Positions 7,797-15,277 of a stretch of 64,000 nt of DNA are shown here, piece by piece. Location of the stretch: contig OZ245840.1 of NCBI GenBank assembly GCA_965228775.1, positions 3,100,001 through 3,164,000 of the forward strand, in the 5' to 3' direction. Position 1 is the first letter of the stretch. Each line of letters opens with the position of its first letter. This DNA comes from JANQMY01 sp965228775. GTDB lineage: Bacteria; Pseudomonadota; Alphaproteobacteria; JANQMY01. A model generated the notes under the pieces. It worked only from the letters and a program-made list of their open reading frames with translations, had not been told where the DNA came from and searched no databases. A program made the translations under genes and the position numbers.

Positions 7797-9338
7797 TCAA
7801 ACGATCCGATAGTCAAAATAGTCGAACCAAGCCATGCTTGCCGTGTCCGCCGAACCGGTCCCTTGAGCGAACATCGCTAAGTAAATGCCGGTGAAGCCGC
7901 CTGCGACTTCTTTTGACAACAGAGCCGCTTCACCCTGCGCAAGCACGCATTTTTCGTTATCAGCGTCCCAAAACCCCAAGCTAAACCAATGGTCCTTTAT
8001 CTCAATAAAGAGGCGTGCTGCTCCCTCGCCGATGGCAATGGCGGGTTCGTACTGCCGTATCGATCCGACACGTCTGCGTGCTGCCACCATACGCTTGTCG
8101 TTTTTGCGGGTGACGTACACATCGTAATGATGTGTGTCACACATATAGGCTGTTAAGCCAGCAGTTTCATCTTCATGGCGGGGGTCGAAATCAAGAAGAA
8201 CCTCCGCATACATATTGAAATGGCACAAACGTTGCCCTATCCATGCAGGAGACAGTGCTTCGTCAATGGTGACCGGCCCGCAACTCAGTCCAAGCCAGCC
8301 GGGACGGGTTGTGAGATCATACAGGCTGGCATCTGGGGTGCGTAGATAATTCCATTTCAAGCCAAGCGTTGACTCATTGAAATTGTCTTTCCCGCTTTCC
8401 CAAATCGGGGACGAAGCGGGGGCGTCTGGTACTGTTAAGTCCAGCGGTACCAAATCGCCATTGTTGACCACGGGCCATCCATCCTCCCACTGCACCGGCG
8501 CGATGAACGTTTCTCGGCCGAGGTAGTGGACTTCCGGGTAGGAGATCGGACGAATGCCGAGAAACACCATCCACCATTGCCCATTTGGGCCTTCCACTAA
8601 ATCTGCATGCCCCGTTGCCCGGATCGGCGATGGCTTGCTGCGATGGCTTAGCACGGGACTGTGAGGGCAGGGGGTCCAAGGGCCGCTGGGCGACGAACCA
8701 CGAAAAACCGTAACCATATGCCCTTCTTCCGTGCCGCCTTCCGCGAGCATCAGATAATAGACAGCGCCGATTTTATAGATGTGAGGCGCTTCGGCATGGC
8801 GGCCCCCGCTTCCGCGGGAAATTTGTTGGACATCACTCAGCACTGCGCCAGACGAGATATCTATCTGTGCTTGCTGTATCGAGGAGTTTCCATCTGCGCC
8901 AGTGACGTAATATCTGCCGTCGTCATCGCAAAACAGATCCGGGTCGATCCCACCGATGTCCACCCAAATCGGGTCTGACCACCCTTTCTCAATATCATCT
9001 GTCCACACATAAAAATTCCCGTAGAAATCATTCTTCGGAGAGACAGACATATTGGTTGTGATCATGTAGAACCGGCCATGAATGTGGCGGATGGTCGGCG
9101 CAAATATTCCTAAGGGGCGAGGACAGTTCTCTAAAGGCAACTGCTCCTTTCTGGTTAATACATGTCCGCACTGTTTCCAATTGACCATGTCCACACTGTG
9201 GAAAATCGGAACGCCCGGGAAATACTCGAAGCTGCTTGTGACCAGGAAATAATTGTCACCCGCTTTGCAAATGCTGGGGTCAGGATAGAACCCGGGAATG
9301 ATCGGGTTCTTGATCACGGTGCGGTTTGACGAGGACAA
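7797..9338 (-). CDS. GH43 family beta-xylosidase / alpha-arabinofuranosidase
   Basis: This 513-residue glycosidase has an N-terminal five-bladed beta-propeller (about residues 10-300) and a C-terminal beta-sandwich (about 320-510), the two-domain plan of XynB-type GH43 enzymes. D20 in GFYPDPSIC is the expected catalytic base, the Asp in GGIDPDLFCDDDG the pKa modulator and the Glu in HAEAPHIYK the acid. The family releases xylose or arabinose from xylo-oligosaccharides. No signal peptide is seen, so it is probably cytoplasmic and acts on imported oligosaccharides. It is the last gene of the xylose operon. The only good start is TTG at 9338; its ribosome site AGGGG overlaps the TAG stop of xylA, which suggests translational coupling. 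Confidence 0.92.
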   Translation of the reverse strand: MSSSNRTVIKNPIIPGFYPDPSICKAGDNYFLVTSSFEYFPGVPIFHSVDMVNWKQCGHVLTRKEQLPLENCPRPLGIFAPTIRHIHGRFYMITTNMSVSPKNDFYGNFYVWTDDIEKGWSDPIWVDIGGIDPDLFCDDDGRYYVTGADGNSSIQQAQIDISSGAVLSDVQQISRGSGGRHAEAPHIYKIGAVYYLMLAEGGTEEGHMVTVFRGSSPSGPWTPCPHSPVLSHRSKPSPIRATGHADLVEGPNGQWWMVFLGIRPISYPEVHYLGRETFIAPVQWEDGWPVVNNGDLVPLDLTVPDAPASSPIWESGKDNFNESTLGLKWNYLRTPDASLYDLTTRPGWLGLSCGPVTIDEALSPAWIGQRLCHFNMYAEVLLDFDPRHEDETAGLTAYMCDTHHYDVYVTRKNDKRMVAARRRVGSIRQYEPAIAIGEGAARLFIEIKDHWFSLGFWDADNEKCVLAQGEAALLSKEVAGGFTGIYLAMFAQGTGSADTASMAWFDYFDYRIV

Positions 9339-9346
9339 CCCGGCCC

Positions 9347-10657
9347 CTATACGAATCGATTAACGAGGTTCTCCAGAAACTCTTGGCGGCCGGACACGGG
9401 CTGCGGGTCGAGATTGCTTTGCACGGCTTTGTTGGAAAGCTCTTCAAGTCCAACCTTGCCATCCAATATGTCCTGTCCCAGAGCGCCATTCCATTTTTCG
9501 TATCGGGTCTCGATGAACCGGTCGAGCGTGCCGTCCTCGATAATCCGGGCGGCGTTGACGAGGCCCCGCGCCAGGGTGTCCATGCCGCCGATATGGGCAT
9601 GAAACAAATCCGCCGGGTCCATGGACTGGCGTCTTAGCTTTGCGTCAAAGTTAAAGCCGCCTGTATCGAACCCTCCTGCTTTCAGAATGTGGTAGAGCGC
9701 AATGGTTGTTTCGGCGACATTGTTCGGAAACTGATCCGTATCCCACCCATTTTGCGGGTCGCCCCGGTTCATATCTATTGATCCCAGAACATCATTGGCA
9801 ATCGCTACCGCAAGCTCGTGTTCAAAACTATGCCCGGCCAGTGTCGCGTGGTTGACCTCGATGTTCACTTTGATGTCGTTCTCAAGCCCGTAGCGTTTGA
9901 GGAAACCATAGACCGTAGCCACGTCGTGATCATATTGATGTTTGGTCGGCTCATGTGGCTTCGGCTCGATGAGTAATGTGCCTTTAAAACCAATTTTGTG
10001 CTTATGTTCCACCACAAGGGAAAGGAACCGGCCAAACTGGTCCATTTCTCGGGACATATTCGTGTTCAGCAATGTGTCATAGCCTTCCCGGCCGCCCCAC
10101 ATCACGTAATTCGCACCGCCAAGGCGGTGGGTTGCCTCCAAACAATGGTGAACCTGACCTGCTGCAAAGGCGAAAACGTCAGGGTCCGGATTTGTAGCGG
10201 CACCCGCGGCATACCGTGGATGCCCGAATAGATTGGCGGTCCCCCACAGCAATTTCACGCCGGTCTCATCCATCTTGCTTTCGATCCGGTCGACGATCTT
10301 GCCCAGATTGGTAATGTGTTCGGGAAGTGTGGTGGCCTCGGCCATCACGTCCACGTCGTGAAAACAGAAATAGGGTGCGCCAAGGCGGCCAAAAAAGTCG
10401 AATGCCGCGTCGAGTTTAAGTTCCGCAGCTTCCTGATCCATCGCGCCACGCATCCAGGGGCGTCCGAAAGTACCGTCTCCGAATACGTCCGAGCCGGGCC
10501 AACAGAAACTGTGCCAATAGCAAACAGCCATACGCAGATGGTCTTCCATCCGTCTGCCCAGGACCATTTCATCCTTGTTGTAAAAGCGGAACGCTAGCGG
10601 GTTGTCCGTATCCGGACCTTCATAGGTGATCGGGCCGATTTCTGAGAAGATGGACAT
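9347..10657 (-). CDS. xylA: Xylose isomerase
   Basis: A 436-residue xylose isomerase, the usual length. It converts D-xylose to D-xylulose in the cytoplasm using two divalent metal ions. H100 and D103 in CFHDVD correspond to the catalytic His/Asp pair (H101 and D104 in the E. coli enzyme). LLWGTANLFGHPRY and KLLWG-type metal-site segments follow, and MNRGDPQNGWDTDQFP lies further on. I start it at the ATG at 10657, which has a GGGAGC ribosome site and gives the conserved N-terminus MSIFSEIGPITYEG. An upstream in-frame start at 10699 would overlap xylB. It lies 25 bp after xylB and 8 bp before the GH43 gene in a four-gene operon. Confidence 0.97.
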   Translation of the reverse strand: MSIFSEIGPITYEGPDTDNPLAFRFYNKDEMVLGRRMEDHLRMAVCYWHSFCWPGSDVFGDGTFGRPWMRGAMDQEAAELKLDAAFDFFGRLGAPYFCFHDVDVMAEATTLPEHITNLGKIVDRIESKMDETGVKLLWGTANLFGHPRYAAGAATNPDPDVFAFAAGQVHHCLEATHRLGGANYVMWGGREGYDTLLNTNMSREMDQFGRFLSLVVEHKHKIGFKGTLLIEPKPHEPTKHQYDHDVATVYGFLKRYGLENDIKVNIEVNHATLAGHSFEHELAVAIANDVLGSIDMNRGDPQNGWDTDQFPNNVAETTIALYHILKAGGFDTGGFNFDAKLRRQSMDPADLFHAHIGGMDTLARGLVNAARIIEDGTLDRFIETRYEKWNGALGQDILDGKVGLEELSNKAVQSNLDPQPVSGRQEFLENLVNRFV

Positions 10658-10682
10658 GTGATGCTCCCTAAACACTTTCGTT

Positions 10683-12140
10683 TCAATCAATTTCGGCAAA
10701 GGCCGTCTTCAGGACCTGATACAGTCCGGTGAATTTGGATTTTCGTGCGGCCAGCTGGCTTGTTAGTCCGAGATCTGGCCGGATCTCGTGGCTGATTTTC
10801 GGGGCGGTACAGACGGTATCAATGGGCTCACCGCTGTGGCACAGGCGGGCAAGACGCGCAGCGCCAAATGCCGGGCCTTTTTCACCGCCTTCCCGATAGA
10901 GCAGCGGTCGGTTCAGCGCTGCGGCCAGTATCTTCCCCCAATAAAGGGATTGCGCACCACCGCCGATGACACTGACTTCATCGATGGTTTGCTCTGCATT
11001 CAGAAGAACGTCTTGTCCGTCAGCAAACGCAAAGGCGACACCTTCCAAAACCGCTTGAACCAATGTTGCCCGGTCCGTGTTGTGGGTCAGTCCAAAGAAA
11101 ACACCCTTGGCATGCGGGTTATTATGTGGTGTGCGCTCCCCGGACAGGTAAGGCAGGAACATCTCCGGCCCGTCAATGGGGCCATGTTCTTCCGCGGCCG
11201 CGAGCGCTTGTCCGATATCTTCGAAGCCGCCCAATGCGGCCACCCAATCAAGGCAACTCGCCGCCGATAGAATGACGGCCATTGTGTGCCACCGATCGGG
11301 CAAAGCATGGCAAAACGAATGGACGGCTTGGTCCGGATTGGGAGCGAAGCGATCGCTTGCGATAAAATACACGCCGGATGTTCCAAGCGATATAAAAGCT
11401 TGTCCCGACGTAACGACACCAGCGCCAACGGCACCCGCTGCATTGTCGCCACCGCCTGCCGCCACGGGAACTTGGTCCATGCCCCATGACATGGCCACAT
11501 CACGGCGCAGGGTTCCGGTCGGTTCCGTACCCTCGGTGAGTTTCGGCATCTGCTCTTCGGACAGATCGCAAGCAGACAACATCTTCTCAGACCAGGACCG
11601 TGTGCCCACGTCCAACCAAAGCGTGCCGGCGCTGTCTGACATGTCAGAAGCGTAGTCTCCGGTCATACACAGGCGCACATAATCTTTCGGCAACAAGACC
11701 TTGCTGATCTTGGAAAAAAGATCCGGTTCGTTTTGTTGCAGCCAGAGGAGTTTTGGGGCGGTGAAACCGGGCATGGCGATATTGCCGGTAATGGCGCGGC
11801 TTTGTGGCTCTTTTTCTTCCAACAATTGGCATTGGGCGGCGCTGCGGCCGTCATTCCACAAAATTGCAGGCCGTAATGGTTTGTCCTCCCTGTCCAGAAC
11901 CGTTGCGCCGTGCATCTGCCCGGACAGTCCGACGGCTTTGACCGCCGAACGGCTTTTTCTGTCAAGACCAAGAACGGCTTCGTTCGTGGCGGACCACCAG
12001 TCGTCGGCATTTTGCTCTGACCACAGATCTTTTGGACGGGAAACAGACAAAGGCGCGGAGGTTTCGCTGATGATCGACCCATACTCGTCCATCAAAAGCG
12101 CCTTAACGGCGGAAGTGCCGATATCGATCCCCAGATACAT
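10683..12140 (-). CDS. xylB: Xylulokinase
   Basis: A 485-residue FGGY-family sugar kinase that phosphorylates D-xylulose with ATP to give D-xylulose 5-phosphate for the pentose phosphate pathway. The N-terminal ATPase fold begins MYLGIDIGTSAVKALLMD. The substrate-side motif SGQMHGATVLD, typical of xylulokinases, follows, then AILWNDGRS, and the second-domain GGGDNAAGAVGAG with the catalytic Asp. The reading frame extends upstream to 12362 inside the epimerase gene, but the conserved N-terminus fixes the start at the ATG at 12140, 2 bp after the stop of the epimerase gene. Translation of the two is probably coupled. Confidence 0.96.
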   Translation of the reverse strand: MYLGIDIGTSAVKALLMDEYGSIISETSAPLSVSRPKDLWSEQNADDWWSATNEAVLGLDRKSRSAVKAVGLSGQMHGATVLDREDKPLRPAILWNDGRSAAQCQLLEEKEPQSRAITGNIAMPGFTAPKLLWLQQNEPDLFSKISKVLLPKDYVRLCMTGDYASDMSDSAGTLWLDVGTRSWSEKMLSACDLSEEQMPKLTEGTEPTGTLRRDVAMSWGMDQVPVAAGGGDNAAGAVGAGVVTSGQAFISLGTSGVYFIASDRFAPNPDQAVHSFCHALPDRWHTMAVILSAASCLDWVAALGGFEDIGQALAAAEEHGPIDGPEMFLPYLSGERTPHNNPHAKGVFFGLTHNTDRATLVQAVLEGVAFAFADGQDVLLNAEQTIDEVSVIGGGAQSLYWGKILAAALNRPLLYREGGEKGPAFGAARLARLCHSGEPIDTVCTAPKISHEIRPDLGLTSQLAARKSKFTGLYQVLKTAFAEID

Positions 12141-12142
12141 GT

Positions 12143-13009
12143 CTAAAGGTCCTCGAACTGAAAGGTGACGCCTGCCTGCAGCTCTTGCCCCGGTTGAAGA
12201 GTGACCATGCCAGCAATGGCTGGGTCCGGTTGATTGAGCGCATTGGGCATATGACTGACCGGTTCGACGCAGAAGAAGTTTTCGCCCTCGGGCACAAAAA
12301 CCACCAGATGATCGAACAGATCGTCTGCCGTGATGGTCAATGCCGTTCCCAATTCCGGCCACTCAAGCCGGGCGGAACCATTCCAGCCCGTGAAACAATG
12401 ATCGACCTTCAATTCAGAGGTGCACCTTCGGTTCGATAAGGCCCAGTCCTCCGGTACAGGGACTTGCTGTGTGGGGATACCGTCTGGCGTTGTCAGCCAG
12501 ACAGTTTTGGTGTCGGCCCAAATGGAACAATCCGGTGTCAGTACGAATTGCGGGTGCAATCCAAGACCTGCCGGCATGGACCGCTTGGATGTGTTGGTCA
12601 CCGACACGTCATGGCGAAAGGAATGTCCTTGGATCGATAGACGTTGCCGCGCGCTATAGGACCAAGGCCATTCTCCGTCCTGATAAGTGAACAGCATTTC
12701 GCAGCTTGTGTCGGATTTGAGGGTCCAGTCCCATTCTGCAAGCCAGCCTTGTCCATGAATCGCGTGAGGGTGATCACCCATATTGGGGCTCAGCATTGCT
12801 TTATGGCCGTCGAATGTGAACCGTCCGTGTTCAATACGGTTGGAGAATGGCACTAGAGGAAAACAAGCCGTGTTTATGGGATTCCACTTGTCTGATTTGG
12901 GTGTCGCAATGTGTCTGAAGACACGTCGGCCAGCAAAACGCACGCAGTCGAGGCTGCCGCCTCTCTCCGGGCGGACATCGATCGCGATATGATCGTTTGA
13001 AATCTTCAC
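12143..13009 (-). CDS. Aldose 1-epimerase (galactose mutarotase-like)
   Basis: A 288-residue protein of the aldose 1-epimerase/mutarotase superfamily, a beta-sandwich that interconverts alpha and beta anomers. The N-terminus has RPERGGSLDCVRFAGR. The middle has PFSNRIEHGRFTFDG, the F-x-N-R-I segment typical of the family, then HAIHGQGW with the family histidines, and later a Glu-containing end (FFCVEPVSHMPNA). As first gene of the xylose operon it probably speeds anomer exchange of xylose before the isomerase. It has no signal peptide. The 18-bp palindrome at 13027-13044 lies 17 bp before its start and is the likely operator of the whole operon. Confidence 0.9.
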   Translation of the reverse strand: MKISNDHIAIDVRPERGGSLDCVRFAGRRVFRHIATPKSDKWNPINTACFPLVPFSNRIEHGRFTFDGHKAMLSPNMGDHPHAIHGQGWLAEWDWTLKSDTSCEMLFTYQDGEWPWSYSARQRLSIQGHSFRHDVSVTNTSKRSMPAGLGLHPQFVLTPDCSIWADTKTVWLTTPDGIPTQQVPVPEDWALSNRRCTSELKVDHCFTGWNGSARLEWPELGTALTITADDLFDHLVVFVPEGENFFCVEPVSHMPNALNQPDPAIAGMVTLQPGQELQAGVTFQFEDL

Positions 13010-13026
13010 CGTGCTGCCGTCTTTGT

Positions 13027-13044
13027 ATTATCCGATCGGATAAT
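13027..13044. promoter_or_regulatory. 18-bp perfect palindrome ahead of the xylose operon (candidate operator)
   Basis: ATTATCCGATCGGATAAT is its own reverse complement. It starts 17 bp before the start codon of the first gene of the operon. The half-site ATTATCC is that of the palindrome before the TetR/CerR-like gene at 4266, but the arms are one base closer (4-bp against 5-bp centre). A dedicated xylose repressor outside the window is the main alternative binder. Confidence 0.65.
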
Positions 13045-13232
13045 GAGAGACCAGGCGGCTCAGGTCAACGGAAATCCTCCAGCTCAACAAGTGCAGCGAT
13101 AGGCGAATCTATGGCTAGGGAGGGGTATGGTTAATGCCGATTGCCGGTCGTATTCCGGTAAGGCGTTGCTTATCACTATTTTTCAACGGGAAACGCTCTT
13201 GATGCATATCTTCAAATGCTTCATTAGAGGGC

Positions 13233-14618
13233 ATGATTTTTCCAAGGAACCACAGTCAGCGTTTTGATCTCAGTAATGAGGTGCATGCCCGGCCGCCCGA
13301 ACCGTTACAGGCGCCGGCCAATGTCACCTGTTTGGCTTTGCTCACCCCTTGGCCCTATTGCGAAAATGACCGGGATATTGTGACCGAACTGACCCGCCAG
13401 TTTGGTGCCACGCCTCCCGGACCGGGCTCTAAGCACTATAGTGTTTGGCTCAGCAATTTTCGTCTGGTGTGGGAACGTCATACGGAGTTCACCCGGTATA
13501 CCTTCATTACGGAAAATAATGGCGGCAGACCGTTCGAACATCCCGCTATCGAGGCGGCACCGGAAGAATGGGTTGCCAATCTGCCGGGAGAGGTCATCGC
13601 GGCGGCAAGCGCAGCTCTTACTCAAGACCAACAGGTCCCATTGGACCAGGCGATGATTTCCGAAAGCTTCTTTAGCGGCAATGCCATTATCGGATCTGAA
13701 GTAACAGGTGGTGCCGCGACGGCCTTTACGGATTTCCGTATACAGAAGGATGGGTTCACGAGATTCCTCGTGCAGAACAAATCAATGACACCGTGGCATG
13801 CCGGGAGAGTCGTTCAGCGTTTGCTGGAGATTGAGACGTACCGGAACATGGCCATGCTGGCATTGCCGATGGCGCAGAAGCTCACTGGTAATGCATCGGC
13901 CTGGGAAAACGAGCTTTCCGAAATCACCTCCATCATGACCCATGCCGGGGTGACGGATGAACCCGAATTATTGAACCGGCTAACCATGCTGCAGGCATCG
14001 ATCGAGCATAGCTACGCGGAAACGGAATTTCGGTTCAGCGCAGCAAGTGCGTACTACGCTCTTGTGCAACGGCGTATTGGTGAGCTTCGGGAAGAGCGCG
14101 TGAAAGGCTTGCAAACCTTCGGTGAGTTTACGGAACGCCGTCTTGCACCTGCCATGAGTACCAGCAGCGCGGCAGCTCGGCGGCAACAAGCATTGTCGGA
14201 ACGCGTTGACCGGGCCGCACAGCTCTTATCGACCCGTGTGAACATGTCGCTCGAACATCAGAACCAAGCCTTGCTTGAAGCGATGAATCAGCGTGCGGAT
14301 CTTCAGGTGAGGCTTCAGCAAACCGTCGAAGGTATATCGATTGCGGCCATTACGTATTACGTGGTGGGTGTCTTGGGATATGTTCTTGCCGCATTGCAGA
14401 AGACAGGACTTGAGTTCGACGTGACGGTCGCAAAGGGCGTTCTTGCCCCCCTCGTGCTGGTCATTGCGGCTGTCGGGATTTGGCGTATTCGCAAGTCGGT
14501 TGAGAAAGATCAACGGCAAACAGTCTTGAAACTACCCTTTCAGGGGGGGGCTGATAGCGGATTGGCCGATCAAGAGGTAAGCGGCGACCCATTGCATGGA
14601 GCCGCCGATTCTCGTTGA
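13233..14618 (+). CDS. DUF3422 family membrane protein
   Basis: A 461-residue protein. The N-terminus (NEVHARPPEPLQAPANVTCLAL) is the hallmark of DUF3422, a family of unknown function common in alpha- and betaproteobacteria. The central part is mostly helical and rich in Glu and Arg. Two membrane segments lie near the C-terminus, about residues 370-390 (ITYYVVGVLGYVLAAL) and 405-422 (LAPLVLVIAAVGIW), so most of the protein is probably cytoplasmic with a C-terminal anchor. The architecture recalls other large helical proteins anchored by two C-terminal helices, but no activity is known. It is a single gene between the xylose operon and the convergent UrcA gene, 9 bp away. Confidence 0.88.
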   Translation: MIFPRNHSQRFDLSNEVHARPPEPLQAPANVTCLALLTPWPYCENDRDIVTELTRQFGATPPGPGSKHYSVWLSNFRLVWERHTEFTRYTFITENNGGRPFEHPAIEAAPEEWVANLPGEVIAAASAALTQDQQVPLDQAMISESFFSGNAIIGSEVTGGAATAFTDFRIQKDGFTRFLVQNKSMTPWHAGRVVQRLLEIETYRNMAMLALPMAQKLTGNASAWENELSEITSIMTHAGVTDEPELLNRLTMLQASIEHSYAETEFRFSAASAYYALVQRRIGELREERVKGLQTFGEFTERRLAPAMSTSSAAARRQQALSERVDRAAQLLSTRVNMSLEHQNQALLEAMNQRADLQVRLQQTVEGISIAAITYYVVGVLGYVLAALQKTGLEFDVTVAKGVLAPLVLVIAAVGIWRIRKSVEKDQRQTVLKLPFQGGADSGLADQEVSGDPLHGAADSR

Positions 14619-14627
14619 TTGTTGTTT

Positions 14628-15008
14628 TTACTTAGCAAGTGACGCCATTTCATCTTCTGCGGCAGAGGAGCCGCGGGCAACATCATAACGAGCTTTCGCG
14701 TCCAGCGAGCGGTGGAAAGCGACCAGTTCGTCACGTCCGCTATACTTCACGGCATCGTTTGTTGTTCCGCGTACGCATTTACGCAGGGCTCTTGGTTTTG
14801 AAGAAGTGTATGCCCAGCCTCTGAATTCTACTTTGCAGACGCGTGTGGCCGCAGCAACAATCTCCCGATGCACTGCGTCAACGTCGCCTTTCATGGTCAG
14901 GTCGTATGCTGACGTATCGACGGAAGTGATTGTTGATGCAGCCAGTGCTGGCTGCATACCGATGACCGAAGCTGCAAGGGCCCCAGCAAAAATAAGAAGT
15001 CGTCCCAT
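14628..15008 (-). CDS. UrcA family secreted protein
   Basis: A 126-residue exported protein with a signal peptide at residues 1-25 (ending QPALA) and the UrcA-type core: VDTSAYDLTMKGDVDAVHREIVAAATRVCK, then a second Cys in LRKCVRGTTNDAVK. The two cysteines probably form a disulfide. UrcA proteins are small periplasmic proteins found almost only in alphaproteobacteria; their role is unknown. I chose the ATG at 15008 because GAGGAGAT precedes it and it begins the signal peptide; an in-frame ATG at 15032 adds a charged MGRHEEIK stretch. Monocistronic, convergent with DUF3422. Confidence 0.85.
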   Translation of the reverse strand: MGRLLIFAGALAASVIGMQPALAASTITSVDTSAYDLTMKGDVDAVHREIVAAATRVCKVEFRGWAYTSSKPRALRKCVRGTTNDAVKYSGRDELVAFHRSLDAKARYDVARGSSAAEDEMASLAK

Positions 15009-15277
15009 TTTTATCTCCTCATGGCGGCCCATTGGCCGGTCGGCCGGCTGGGCATTCGACGCTTTATGCGATGAGAGATAAGGGATAATGGCGAGGATTC
15101 ACGTCACGTTGGATAACGCTTGCGTCAGCGCGATAGTCAACAGATTCCCAGAGAATTAGCTGGAACAAATGTTCGGTTTTCTGACGACACAAGCTTTGCC
15201 TCTCGCGCGGGTGAAGGCTTGTGACGATGAACTGTCCGAGACGGCATTCAGTATGCCGCCCCGAACCGTCGTCTGAG

